Shown here piece after piece: positions 47,830-60,245 of a stretch of DNA of 64,000 nucleotides; position 1 is the stretch's first letter; every line of letters starts with the position of its first letter. Source of the DNA: Branchiostoma belcheri. Its lineage: Eukaryota > Chordata > Leptocardii > Amphioxiformes > Branchiostomatidae. The notes below the pieces were generated by a model that saw only the letters and a list, made by a program, of their open reading frames with translations, was not told where the DNA came from and did no database searches. The stretch covers positions 325,833 to 389,832 of the forward strand of contig NW_017804043.1 in the NCBI RefSeq assembly GCF_001625305.1, in the 5' to 3' direction. Both the position numbers and the translations under genes were made by a program.

Positions 47830-48780
47830 CGTAGATACATATCAATGACGAATAGTCATGCCTTTCACGACAGCTTAGGTTATCAAGACAACTTTAGTAC
47901 CGGCAGGGCTCGAAATTAATCTTTGGGAATAGGGGCACTGGTGCACCCAACCTAAATAATTGGGTGCACAAAAATATTTTAGGTGCACCATATAAGATAG
48001 AATAAGTAGATTATCAGCAAAAACTATATGTTTCATTTCAAGAAAAGTACTATAACAATGATTGTATTATTTTTCTGACACTTAGATGTTAAGAATACCC
48101 TGTAACTACTGAAAATTCAACATATTTACATACGTTAAACCTAAGAAAATATTTGGGTACACTGGTGCACCCACAGACCAAAATTGGGTGCACAGCTCCT
48201 AGTATTTAAAATCCTCAAAGGATTTGAAGGTATTGAAAAAGAATTACTTTTCCAACCCTTGGTCACCCCATACAACACGAGAGGTCACCGTCCGAAACTT
48301 AAAATCCCCCCAGCGAAACTAAAAATCAGAAAAAAAGATCATTTGCAGTAAGGACAGTACCAGCATGAAATCAGTTACAGATAAAATAGTTCATCAGAGC
48401 AGTGTCAATGGCTTCAAGAGTAGTATTGACAGCTGCATCAAGACCGTGTTCCACGGAGGAGCTACCAGAGGCTACCCGCCATCAAGCTCCCGAATGCAAG
48501 ATATACAGGAACATTGTGTAAAGTTTGCCATGTACTGTTAATTTTGTAATGTTTTGTACGTTTGTAATATATGTATATAAATATGAATGTGTAGACCACA
48601 GGAAGAATAGCCTCTTATGAGGCTAATTGTGGATCTGAATAAAACTGAAAACTGAATCTGCAGTTAAGGTAAATTTGGGTGCACTAAGGTGCACAGTATT
48701 TCGATCCGTCGATATATATCCATGACGAATAGCCACGCCGTTCATGGCAGCTTAGATCATCAAGGTAACTTTAGTACCGG
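47830..48780. mobile_element. CAGGGCTCGAAATT element between 74-bp direct repeats
   Basis: The element at 47904-48706 starts CAGGGCTCGAAATTAA and ends ATTTCGATCC. It contains several GGTGCACC palindromes and a nested LINE end. The direct repeats 47830-47903 and 48707-48780 are about 85% alike. Confidence 0.55.
48365..48655 (+). mobile_element. LINE-B-like 3' end nested in a CAGGG element
   Basis: An open tail encodes SSVNGFKSSIDSCI before a stop near 48540. The 3'UTR then has CAGGAAGAATAGCCTC and GGATCTGAATAAAACTG, the typical end of this LINE type. It lies inside the 47904-48706 element. Confidence 0.7.
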
Positions 48781-48984
48781 GAATCGGTGGCATTTGATGT
48801 TTGACTCACGCGTTCAGGCGCGATCTTTCATGCAGCCCGATCACGCACCGCCAGCGAATTACCCGGCATTGTCCGATAAACCATATCTCTTTGAGCTGAA
48901 GGTCTCTCGGCGACAAGGCAATAGAGGGTTGTATGTAATTGGGACACACGGGGTCTCTCTCTATCAGTCAGTCTGTCAGACGCA

Positions 48985-50690
48985 AGGGTGCATAGATCAA
49001 GTCTTGTCTAGGCCAGAGTTGTCACCAGGATAGCTGATATTGAAATTCCGGCTACTACCAAGTCATAGATTGTAATATGTGTATGTCAAATCGCATGTGA
49101 ATTGCGTGTATAACCGTTGTATTTTTAGCTACTTGTTTTAAATCGTTGTTATATAAGCCATTCGTTTTTATAGTGCTCTTCTTGTCAGAGCGGAGATTAC
49201 AAATTTCTACACCCAATGTAATCAAGACAAGGATAATTCCCTATTTTTTCAATATCCTTTGCACTAAACTAATTGACTCAACTAGAGCATAGAAAACTCT
49301 TAGAATAGATAGAGGCTTGTATGTAATTGGGACACGGGGGTCTCTCTCTCTCTATCAGTCTGTCAGACACAAGGGTACTTAGATCATGTCTTGTCTTGGC
49401 CAGAGTTGGCACCAGGCTAGCTGATATTGAAATTCCGGCTACTAGCAAGCGATAGCTTTTATGTATAAGGGATGAGCTGTTGGCAGTTTTGCGAATGTTA
49501 ACCAAAGTGCCTTATTATAAGTTACAGTTACACATGTGTCTAATAGATAATGTCTTCCGAAAATAGTTTCATCAGGTTGGTAAAACTTAAGAGATAGGGG
49601 AATTCTTATCGGCTACATATAGCGGCGAGATGCAGTACTCCAGTCAGACGCTCTGAGGAAGGTGTCTGACAGACACCGAAACGTCAGGGAGGTGAGACTC
49701 TTTGGTTGTGTAAAAAGAATTCCCCTATCTCTTAGATCATGTCTTGTCTGGGCCAAAGTTGGCACCGGGCTGGCTGATATTGAAATTCTGGCCACTTTCA
49801 AGCCATAGATAAGATGTATAAAGGATGAGCTGTTGGCAAGTCTGTGGATGTTAACCAAAGTGCCTTATTGTAAGTTACAGTTAATATACATGTGTCTAAT
49901 AGATCATGGCTTGTCTAGGCCAAAGTTGGCACCGGGGAATATAGCTGATATTGAAATTCTGGCCACTTCCAAGCCATAGATTAGATGTATAAAGGATGAG
50001 CTGTTGGCAGTTTTGCGAATGTTAACCAAAGTGCCTTATTATAAGTTACAGTTACACAGGGGTACATATAGATCATGTCTTGTCTAGGCCAACGTTGGCA
50101 CCAGGCTAGCTGATATTGAAATTCTGGCTACTTTCAAGCCATAAATAAGATGTATAAGGGAAGAGCTGTTGGCAATTGTGTGAATGTTAACGAAAGTACC
50201 TTATTATAAGTTAAAGTTACACAGGGGTACATATAGATCATGTGTTGTCTAGGCCAAAGTTGTAACCAGGATAGCTGATATTGAAATTCTGGTTACTCTC
50301 GAGCCATAGATTAGATACATAAAGGATGAGCTGTTGGCAGTTGTGTGAATGGTAACCAAAGTACCTTATTGTAAGTTACATTTACACATGTGTCTAATAG
50401 ATCATGTCTTGTCTAGGCCAAAGTTGGCACCAGACTGGTTGATATTGAAATTCTGCCTACTAGCAAGCAATAGCTTTTATGTATAAGGGATGAGCTGTTG
50501 GCAAGTGTGTGAATGTTAACCAAAGTGCCTTATTATAAGTTACAGTTACACATGTGTCTAATAGATCATGGCTTGTCTAGGCCAAAGTTGGCACCGGGGT
50601 ATATAGCTGATATTGAAATTCTGGCCACTTCCAAGCCATAGATTAGATGTATAAGAAGGATGAGCTGTTGGCAAGTGTGTGGATGTTATT
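48985..50690 (+). repeat. ~165-bp satellite array, about eight units
   Basis: Units share ATAGATCATGTCTTGTCTAG and GCTGATATTGAAATTCTGGC. Unit starts near 48990, 49380, 49735, 49901, 50069, 50235, 50398 and 50560 give periods of 162-168 bp in the regular part. A MITE interrupts it. Short open frames inside are chance products of the repeat. Confidence 0.88.
49590..49736. mobile_element. Small MITE inserted in the 165-bp satellite
   Basis: The termini AAGAGATAGGGGAATTCTT and AAGAATTCCCCTATCTCTT are a perfect 19-bp inverted pair. The centre has CTGAGGAA, stem GGTGTCT-GAC-AGACACC and GAAACGT (49653-49684), related to the 32286 element. Confidence 0.82.
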
Positions 50691-52101
50691 TTTATTATTA
50701 TAAGCCTATAACTTAATTATACATGTAGATGAAGTGCTAGGGAAGATTGTAACACGTGTATGTCAAATCGCATGTGAATTGCATGTATAAAACTGCTGTA
50801 TATGAGTAATGTTACTTGTTGTAAATCGTTGTTATATAAGCCACTAGTTTTTTTTCTAGTACTCTTCTTGTCCGGCCGGAGATTGCAAATATCTGCATCA
50901 AATGTAATCAAGACATGGATAATTCCATATCCTTTCCAAGGAACTAATCTACTCAACTAGAGTTAGAAAACTCTTAGAATAGAGGAGGCACTGTAATTAC
51001 AGCTCAGGGCAATTGATTCTTCAAAGTTTCTCCACTCCACTGAAGTGTGCTCAGTCAACCTCGACTTGGGGGGGCTTTGAACATGCAAGTTGTTTCCGCG
51101 AGTGACAAGATAGATGCTTGAACGGTATTCTATGTTCTGTATGATATCACTATAACGCTGTGTTACGTTTCCAATCAATAATGTTTTGTAAGGTGGTAGA
51201 AAAGCCTCGTATAAGATATAGAATATCCGTGTGCACCTCAAAGAATCTTTAAAAAAACTAACCTCTAAGTTGAGCTTTCCGTGGCTGCAAAGACAGAATT
51301 ACATTTTCCAGGCAGTATCCATTTTAAGACAGTTACCATTTGCCACCCAAGTTAGGTTGGCTAAAAAAGAAAAGTTGCCAGTACAAAGAGAGCCCGGGAA
51401 AATGGATAAAAAGACGCCAAAATCAGCCAAAGTCTAAATCTCTGCTTTTTTTTTACATTACAACATACATGGGGGCATCGTGTGGAATTCATGAACTATT
51501 TTCTTACGGCAATCCTCAAGACATCCCGGATACTGCCTTTTCACCCATGTACCTACCTTCTTCATCCTCTACATAACATCATTTCATGTATGGCAGTGGA
51601 ATAAACTATATCTATATTAGACACATCGATTTGCCACACAAGTCTGTCAGATAGTAAATCTGTGATGTATTCATGAACTGTGCTATCAAGACTACCTAAC
51701 GCTGTTATCTCACCTGAGAGCACCTTGTGGATTACTCCAGTGGCAGTTTGGATTGCGCTTATCAAATGCCATCGTAAAATCTATGCCGAATCACAGTCAA
51801 TCAATGATTGAAAAGTCACGGATAGCTTCTCGCGAAAGAAACGTGAGCATAGCGTAATGCAGAGAATAACTGTGATACGATCTTGGATAAGGCGGTATTT
51901 CCAATTACCGTGGACGGGACTTTGCCTGGGGATACACAATCAGGTATCCAACGTGGTGGATTATGAGAGAATCCCAGCGGTAGAGACTGACTGAAATATC
52001 ACATGGACTCGCGCCCATTCAATTACTGCATGGGAGCTGATTTGATATGCTTGGTTGAACCTGTGGCGTCTGATATACCACCCCCGTTTTCCAAGCAGAG
52101 G
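50691..52101. other. Intergenic after the satellite
   Basis: The first 250 bp repeat the flank seen at 49060-49310 (GTATGTCAAATCGCATGTGAA, then GTTATATAAGCCA), so the array flank itself is duplicated. The rest shows nothing recognisable. Confidence 0.6.
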
Positions 52102-52335
52102 TGGGGTCTTGTGGCGTAGCGGCAGAGTGCTCGACTTGGAACCAAGAGGTCCCAGGTTCGAGTCCTGACATGCCACCGATCTTGTGCCCTTAAGCCATGG
52201 CAAAGGCACGTCACACGACTTTCCTCACTTCGCTCAGGTGTAAATGAGTATTGTATTGTCCCCTGATGGTATTAATATCAGTTAAAAAAACTTTGAATGT
52301 GCCGTCACCACGTCTTGTGATTATATGTATGACTA
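52102..52335 (+). mobile_element. tRNA-derived SINE, slightly decayed copy
   Basis: The head is GTGGGGTCTTGTGGCGTAGC with B box AGGTTCGAGTCC. The middle has a deletion next to CCCTGATGGTATTAATATC. No clear terminal A run or target duplication is seen. Confidence 0.85.
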
Positions 52336-52644
52336 ACGCAGCAGGCATATCTATCAAATTAAATCAAATCAAACTTTCATAAAACCAATGTGACAACCAT
52401 GTTCATGACATTTTACATCACATTTGTGTTGACTTTCAAACATTACACATGATGGATACCAATGTCAGTTGTAAGGTACATTAAAAGACATTTCCATTAC
52501 GATTAGAATTGATAACAGCACTATACCTTTATATAGATGCAATCTTTTACTACCAGACGTGAAATTAAGAACGTATATGAAGAAGAAGAAAGCTTAAGGT
52601 CATTGCGTGGATTTACAAGCAGATCTTTCTCCTGTTAAGTTAAC

Positions 52645-53290
52645 TTTAAAGGGAAGCGTTTTTAATATCGCAAGTTTTATATAAGCGGATTAAAGTGTAG
52701 ATAGGATGCCCTTTTAAACCTTAATCCGACACGTATATCAAAGACGGTTATACAACATGACTCGTAAAAATGAATAACTTTGTAAATGTTATTCCCCTAA
52801 AGCAAGGTACATCAAAGAAAGTTCTTATTAATTTGAAACCGTGGGATGATTATTAATCAGAAGGTTCCCCTTTAGGCATTACCAGCTGCCTACCTCTAAA
52901 GTTACGTATTAAAGCGTTTGGTCTGAAGGTTTCATTTAAGTGTTTGTAATATCACGGGTTTTATATATGAGCAGCACAAAGTGTAGATAGGATGCCATAT
53001 TAAACTTGAGTTCTATTCGTATATACTTACCTTAGAGTGTGCTTGATGGCATATCGGACAGCAAGCTTCCACTTCCCTTCCCCTCTTTCTTTTACCTTTT
53101 ACCATTTGTATATCAAAGACTCGGAAAATGAATACGTTAAATGTTACACCCCTAAAGAAAGTTACCATCAAAGAAGTTGTTATCAATTTGAAACTGTGGG
53201 ATGATTATTAACCAGAAGATTCACCTCTAGGCATTACCAGCTGCCTACCTCTAAAGTTACGCATTAAAGCTTGCAATCTGAAGTTCCCAT
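52645..53290 (+). repeat. Tandem duplication, ~300-360-bp unit
   Basis: Both halves have AAGTGTAGATAGGATGCC, GTGGGATGATTATTAA and GGCATTACCAGCTGCCTACC. The two copies lie at about 52650-52925 and 52950-53285. Confidence 0.85.
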
Positions 53291-53574
53291 TGATGCATAG
53301 GGGTAATGCCTTAGGGTTGACTACTCATGTGGCACTTCGTGGTATACCGTACAAGCTTCAAGGGAAGCTCGTTTTGTTTGTGCCGTGTTTCATCGCCCAC
53401 GCCTGTCGTTGTCATGTTAAGCGTACTATTTCAAACATAATCATTATGCTTAAATGTCAAATGCCGAATATCTGACAGGCGTATTAGAATGACAACGTCT
53501 AAGTAACAAAGTAAGGGTTTCATGGAGGAAAATGTCTCATAGAGTTTGTGAGGCCGTGGAGTAAATAGGTTGTT

Positions 53575-53778
53575 CATCTCTCTCTCACTCCGTCACTCAC
53601 TCATTCACGCACTCATACAATCACTCACTCACTCACTCACTCACTCATTCACTCACTCCCCTACTCACTCACCCACTCACTCACTCACTCACTCATCACT
53701 CTTAAACTCACCCACTCATTCAATCATCACTCACTAGTCCACTCACTCATCACTCACTCACCCACTCACTCAATCCTC
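53575..53778 (+). repeat. CACT microsatellite
   Basis: About 200 bp of imperfect CACT/CATT tetranucleotide repeats. Confidence 0.95.
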
Positions 53779-54074
53779 TTTCGCCTAGTGCGTAGAGCTG
53801 ACTACCTTCATCTACTCAAAACTATACACGCAATTTTTTTTTATGAACTAATGTGTGAACACGAAATATTTCGAGAATGGAAACGTAATGATTTTCTTGC
53901 ACTGTGAAAATTGCATCAAGGTGACACTTTTGGATCATGGACTTAAAATGGCATTTCGTAATAGAATTCAACACATCAAAAAGAGTAGTAGGTAATCCCA
54001 TGAGCTTGGCAGAATAATCCTGTGCACTTGGCTGCAAACTCTAGAAGGTTCGTTGCTCTTCCAGCTATCGAAAA

Positions 54075-54540
54075 TGTATATTTTATTTATTAATGGTTTA
54101 TTTGTCACATATCCATTTGTACAGAATGGCAGGTCCCGTGTAATTGGGACCTGAATTGCTCTGACAATTACATATTTATCATTGGTTGATTAATAAAAAG
54201 TTATCACACATTAAAATCATTATGCGTCATTATTATTAATGTAAAATACGTTAAAAGATAATGTCATTTAAAATATCAGATTTGCACACAGGTTGCGTTA
54301 AAAGTCTTTGGACAATAAAATGGCAATCTCAGTCCCCATTCAGTAGTCGCACGATATGCGGTATTGCACTGTTTTTAAATCTCTCAGTTCTGGCAGTGAC
54401 AGTGTTCAGTTTGTGGCTAAATCTAGTGTCTCTACCGCTGGTCTCTCCTCGAGTAGAAGGCAGCCACTGTCTGAATGTCGGGGACTCCATCAGACCGCGT
54501 CCGAACTATCACGTCGCCCCAGTGTAAAGTCACGAGCTTA
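54075..54540. mobile_element. Decayed LINE-like region related to 58600-58960
   Basis: GGTTTATTTGTCACATATCC begins a retro-tail-like block. The plus reading contains VSLPLVSPRVEG-HCLNV, matched at 58840-58920 by VSLELTSPREGGNPFLNV, so both are copies of one repeat. Confidence 0.45.
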
Positions 54541-55194
54541 ACTTTAAATAAGAGTATCAGAAGCCCTTGCAGTAGCTGATTGCCTCTTTATCTATTAAAG
54601 TCTCTTTCTGTATCCTATCCAAACCTCTTCTCAAAGACTTCAATACCTTTGATCCTGATCCTGAAGGATGAAACTGCCGCACTGCGCCATGAATGAATCA
54701 CCTTTCTTACTAACACTGTTCCCGTTGCAATAGTAATGCCGAGATTTCAATCTCACTGAATTACACGCTAGTTTTTCTCATTTTAGATTGTAAACCTGGA
54801 ATAGAAATTGCAGAGTTTGGTGAATCATATCTTCTATATATTCAACAATACCCAAATCTTTTCGACATACAGTACGTGTATATTTTTCTTAAAGGGGCAT
54901 TAAGAAACATTTGTGCACCAAAAATTGAAACATTTCCAACTCCTAAAAAGTGGAGACTCGTAGACACCATGGTAAATGCGAAGAGGATCCGAAAAGAACG
55001 TTCACACAAGACTGAATATTTCATGGAGGTTTGAGATCTCCTAATTCTTGTTTCCACATGCTGGGCACGTCGCAGGCACGCACAGGAAGATAGATCAAAG
55101 GTCCCAGACAAGGTTATTCCCTGTATGTATGCATGCCTGTTGCCTTATTTGAACCAGTTTGAAATGTGTGCAGGCAGAATCAGAGCGACAATGA

Positions 55195-55420
55195 ATAAAA
55201 CAAGAAATTCACAATGAATAAATGACTGACGACATATATTGTATATTTTGACACACTGAGCTTTATTATATAAGTCAAAACAAAACATGTTGAACAAATA
55301 TACAAATACAGATATATTGAGGCTCGAAAAAACTCTTTTACAGCTCCAGCTGACGTCGACCCCCCTTTCCGTTTAGTTCTGTGGTCGTAGCATACAATGA
55401 TTTTATTCATAGAACATTTC
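55195..55420 (-). mobile_element. LINE tail family C
   Basis: Second copy of the family at 39645, with AATGACTGACGACATATATT and GTCAAAACAAAACATGTTG. Confidence 0.5.
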
Positions 55421-55486
55421 ACTGTCACTGGCTCGAATGAAACATTATCAATTCAACCGGTGCCACACCGGAGACCTTCCCCGTCG

Positions 55487-56270
55487 TCTGCATTAAAGGC
55501 ATCCAGTGCGATTTCAGGGGACCATAACTGGAAATATTCTAACTAAGGCAATCTTTGTGATGTTGACACATACTGCTTCACATTAGGGCATTTGAATCAA
55601 CATTTCATACTTTGGGCATTTCAAACTGCAGAAACAAGCCCCATAATTAGCCATTTATTTTCTGGGTGGTACCCTAAAAATCAGCCCAGGGTCTTTTAAG
55701 TAACGACTTTCCGTCAGAATTTTGAGGATTTTTGCTCCGCGAGGGTCAATATACGTTAGGATAGTGTGGTCTTAACGCAGTATGTAGATAAAAGCCTTGA
55801 ATATTGGCTTAGAAAAATCGGGTGTCCAGACTGGCGACAGAGCGCGAGTACCTGTTGAATATACCATCCTTCAAACATCAATACGTAGTCTGCATTAAAG
55901 GCATCCAGTGAGATTTCAGGGGAGCAAAAGTGGAAATATTATGGCTAAGGCAATCTTTGTGATATTGACACATACTGCTTCACATTAGCACATTTGAATC
56001 AGCATGTCATACTTTGGGCATTTCAAACTCCAGAAACAAGCCCCAAGATGAGTCCTTTATTTTCTTGGTGGTGCTCTCAAATCAGCCCAGGGCCTTTTAA
56101 GTAACGACTTTCCGTCAGAATTTTGGGGATTTTTGCTCCGAGAGGGTCAATATACATTAGGATATTCTGGTCTTAACTCAGTATGTAGATAAAAGCCTAG
56201 AATATTGGCTTAGAAAATCGGGTGTCCAGACTGGCGACAGAGCGCGGGTACCTGTTGAATATACCGTCCC
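55487..56270. repeat. Tandem duplication of an AGGCATCC MITE segment
   Basis: Two ~390-bp units (about 55487-55880 and 55889-56270) both start TTAAAGGCATCCAGTG and end with CAGACTGGCGACAGAGCGCG and ATCAATAC. The interior matches the 26795 MITE in reverse orientation. The interior of 56222-56518 gives frames on both strands that are not recognised. Confidence 0.75.
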
Positions 56271-56519
56271 TCAAACATCAATACATCCTCGCCGAATGGC
56301 GTCACCGAAATCTGATTACCTGCCCTCCTCCGCGACACCAATTTAATACTCGCCACGTCTCGCGTTGTTTTGCAGGCGCGAGAGTTGAACACCTTTGCCT
56401 GAGCGAGTGCTGGATGGTTCGCCTCAGCGCGCCAAGACGACAGAGGCCCAACCTTCCGAAAGCGTGCTATCGTCAGGGTAGTGTGTCGAGTTGGAGGGTA
56501 AGTGTTGGTATGCATTGAT

Positions 56520-57464
56520 TTGTTGATGATGGTAGTAATGGCTTAAAAATGATCGAGCCTGCAAATGATACCAGTCTGAATGAAAACAATGATGGAAATA
56601 ATCTTTGCACGGAGTTATAGCTGGAACTTCGGTTATATGGTTTACTTTGGCTACCAACACGTATTCATATTTAGTTTTCTAGCGTTCAATGTGTTTTACA
56701 ATGTATATTTTACAGCATTTAATACAATGTATATATATCTTGTTTATAGGGTTCTAAGGTCTTCTGTGAGAAGATTGGGTCGTGTGGCTTACCGTGAGTA
56801 CGCCCTCTTTTTAATTTGTCTGCGTCCTTAATGCATATTGAAAGGGCCGGCAGTGTTTCTATGAAAACACATTATTGCGGATACATACATGCAAACACAG
56901 CCGCATGTGATAGTATTCATTGTTAAGAGTAAGGCATTTATCCACCAAAGCCATTTTTTATTTTAATGACGACCAAAATGACTTATTTCTGGTGACTTTA
57001 GATAGGCGTACGGCTGTGGTATGTTATATGTTTTTGAGAGTTATACTTACTTTATAACGATGACATATGCCGCAGGATTGTAAGCCTGTTTAGCTATTAT
57101 ATTTGTCTGTTTATTTCTGATTTATTTGACAAGAGTTGTCCATAGCATGACACTGCTTCACAGTGGGGCCCTGGAAACAATATTAGTTTATATTTAGACA
57201 CAATGTTGTTTTAATCATGACCAAATTCGTGCTCTCTGTATATTCAGTTCTTTCCTTATGGCAATGACAAAAAGGCCAGATGTGGCCTTGCTTACAGCGA
57301 GGGATTTTACTTACAGCTTTGCCAGATGTTGACATATGAATTACTGTAATGTGAGTGTTATTATTTCCCTTGCCCATTGTGATACACAACTCTCTTTGCG
57401 CGATTAATTTCTATGCAAGGGCGACCTTCGCGACGAATGCAAGCAGACAACGTGTATATGATAA
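56520..57464. other. Intergenic, nothing recognised
   Basis: AT-rich with short open frames. No motif recognised. Confidence 0.5.
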
Positions 57465-57952
57465 ATAGCTATTTATAGTTTCCAGGGTTCAATTTATTCA
57501 TATAATCTGTATCTGTATAGCCGGTATAACCGACTTTCGCCGTAACACACCAGCTTCGCAGGCACGCGGCGCGGCGGCAGCTGGCTATATTACACCGATC
57601 GACTTGTTAGACCTAACCCTTGAACTTCTAACTCTAGACATTGTTTAAAGCCATGTAATGACATTGTTCAATGACTACTGTACTTGGTGACAGTGAGTTC
57701 CACTCTGCCATAGTTCTAGGAAAGAATTAATTCTTGTACACCTCAATCCTTGGTTGATAACTCTGGTACTTGAAGGCATGGCTATTTCTTGTTCTCTTCT
57801 GGGCTGGTATTAGTTACGTAGTAGTCGGGACGTCCACCAGTTTAATATAATAATGTATTATCCTATTTGTGCAGTGCTAATCTTTCACTTTGCTTCTACA
57901 ACTCACGTGTATAGCTATATATAGTTTCCAGGGTTTAATTTATTCATATAAT
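57465..57952 (-). mobile_element. LINE-A 3' end flanked by a 42-bp duplication
   Basis: Insert 57507-57910. On the minus strand it encodes a decayed RT end (KLVDVPTTT, then LIPAQKR), then the 3'UTR and GATACA tail. The flanks 57465-57506 and 57911-57952 are the same 42-bp sequence with two mismatches, an unusually long target-site duplication. Confidence 0.85.
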
Positions 57953-58599
57953 TAGGCATAATGTTCTTTTTGAAGTGCAAACCTTTTATTTTACCTCCAC
58001 TTCAACCCACAATAGTAATGAGATTCACGTTTTAATTACCAGTTTTCAAGACCAATTATATGGGAGCTATCTCAGATTATTATGGCTTCACCACTATGTG
58101 GTGAAGTCATATTGTTTTTGCTCACGTTTCTCCTCCTTCTTCTCCTGCCATTTCTTTAAATTGATTAAACTCCTTCATTTTGGGGCCAAATAACATGAAA
58201 GTTTGTATGAAGGTAGAGTGGGCAAATATCCCCAGGACTTTTTTCATTTTTGTGATACATGCTTTTAGAAAAGTTTTATTTGAGCTTTTTGGCTGTGTTA
58301 TAGAAAATGTATTATAGCAGTGTATTACCATATTTGGGCATGAGTCATCAGAATACTAGTAGCATGTAGAGCAAGGGATCGCCTCCTTAATGCGTGTTGT
58401 GATGTATAATTTTGCTAAACTTTGCAACAGAAAAGATCACTTTTTGTAAATTTTAAACACAGAAAAAAGGTTTTGTTTAGCAGGCAAACGAGACAGATGA
58501 AATGCCCCCTTATGCGACCTTCATAGTGCGGCGCCGTTATGCGACCTTGAACTGTATCGGATTTAACTTGTCAACTTGATTATGTAATGAATGAATGAA

Positions 58600-58960
58600 T
58601 GACTGGTTGATCAACATGATCCTTAAAAAATACATCGCAGCCAGGTAAAGTGGCTGAATTGCATACTTTTCACTTAAAAGATACGGCTATTTACAAATTG
58701 ACATTTGGTACAATTATTAATATTTACATCGTAATAATGTTCTAAATACGGAGAAGTTACTTTTCGTTTAGTAGTTTTATCATGTACGGAATAGGACTGT
58801 TCTTGTATCTGTTTGTTCGTGCTCTGAATGTGGACAGAAGGTGTTTATTTCTAGTGTCTCTGGAGCTGACATCGCCGCGGGAAGGAGGAAACCCGTTTCT
58901 GAATGTGTTTGTCTTAATGAGTCCTTTAGCAAAGGACTCATTAATTTGCTTTTCTTAGTT
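58600..58960. mobile_element. Decayed LINE-like region related to 54075-54540
   Basis: Shares with 54075-54540 the GGTTGAT/TTGTCA-type tail, an AATTATTAATATTTACATCG-like stretch and the protein similarity noted there. No intact domain. Confidence 0.4.
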
Positions 58961-60117
58961 ACATAACGTTGTATTATCTGTGCACATTTTCTTTTTAACA
59001 ACTTCGGTATACATTTCTACATTATTTACTTATGTACATTTTTCCATATGATTTTACACATTGTGTTATATCTAATATCCTGGACCTCCTTGCAAATCAG
59101 CTCAAAGGAGCTATCCAGGTGTCTCTAAGATGAAATAAATAAATGTATATAAACGGTAAGTACAGTTGCCCTCCAGTTGTTGCAAAATCCCAGCGTGGGC
59201 ACAAATTGCAAGGGCAGAGAATTTTAAACACCTACTGGGATGCGTCGCCATGGCAACGAGATTGATTGGCAGTTGCCTTGGCGCGTAGGCGACAGTAAAC
59301 CGGTGTTATGTCACTCTCCTCACCTTAGTGCGTAAAATTGGTTTCTCTCTCTTTGAACCTTCGTGGGTAGTAAAACACTTGTCACTTTAGATTTGGATAA
59401 CCTTATCAATTCAAAATCTTTACGAGGTCTCTGGTTGGATGTAAGTTACGGGTAGTTTCTAAGGACTCCCAAGTGGTGGGGCCAGTATGCGTTGTGTTCG
59501 ATGCGATTGTTAGAGATTCAAGGATACAGATTGCGTTGTGAATAGGTACTTAAACTTTATTTCAACTACCTAATGGTTGCCCAGGCGGCAGCTTCAGAAC
59601 AAGGTAAGAATCGTGATAGAGAACGTTTTCGTGTGTCGGCATCACTGCGCCCGCGGCCATCTTGGTGTCCTTATTTGCATTTCCTCTCAGTAATTTCCAT
59701 AATTAATGCGTTTCCGGAAACATTCTTACTTAAAAAAAAACATTATCAACGAGAATGTATGCCAATAAACACAACGATCCGTTGACCTAGATGCAATTGG
59801 GCATACAATTATGTAATCTTTAATTCTACGTGGTGTTTTTTTTCTCCTAATACCGATTCTAACATCATGTCTGCCACACAAAATTGTATCACAACAACAA
59901 GACGTTGTAAGTTACATATGATCTTTTTGATTTTCTTTCTTTCTGGGAGGGGGTTTGGCCTCATATTGTGTTATAGGTACCTGTTATGTTTAACATTAAT
60001 ACGTTTGAGTGTCTATTCAGTAATTTTTTTGTAGTGGCGAGAAGAATAGAAATCGAGCACAACTTTAGCCCACCGCCACTTAGTCTTTGTCCTCTTATTT
60101 GTATTGATGTTTCTCTG
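58961..60117. other. Intergenic, nothing recognised
   Basis: A 70-codon frame at 59573-59785 has no known domain. No repeat copies recognised. Confidence 0.5.
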
Positions 60118-60245
60118 AATTAAAATGAATGAACTTTATTGCTCGACAATCCAACATAGTACAATGTGTGGCAGTAAGACATCAATACTGCAAACTACTA
60201 TCAATAACAAGATACAAGTTACAATATAGCCACACATTGATGGTT
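60118..60245 (-). mobile_element. Probable retroelement 3' tail
   Basis: GAATGAACTTTATTGCTCGA resembles other antisense retroelement tails here. It continues with ACAATGTGTGGCAGTAAGAC. Confidence 0.45.

Noticed and set aside
53290..53475. Possible small gene between repeats
   Set aside because: The 61-codon frame has no motif and starts in the end of a tandem duplication.
56210..56518. Overlapping ~100-codon frames on both strands
   Set aside because: They lie partly in a duplicated repeat unit, and both strands are open by base composition; no family recognised.
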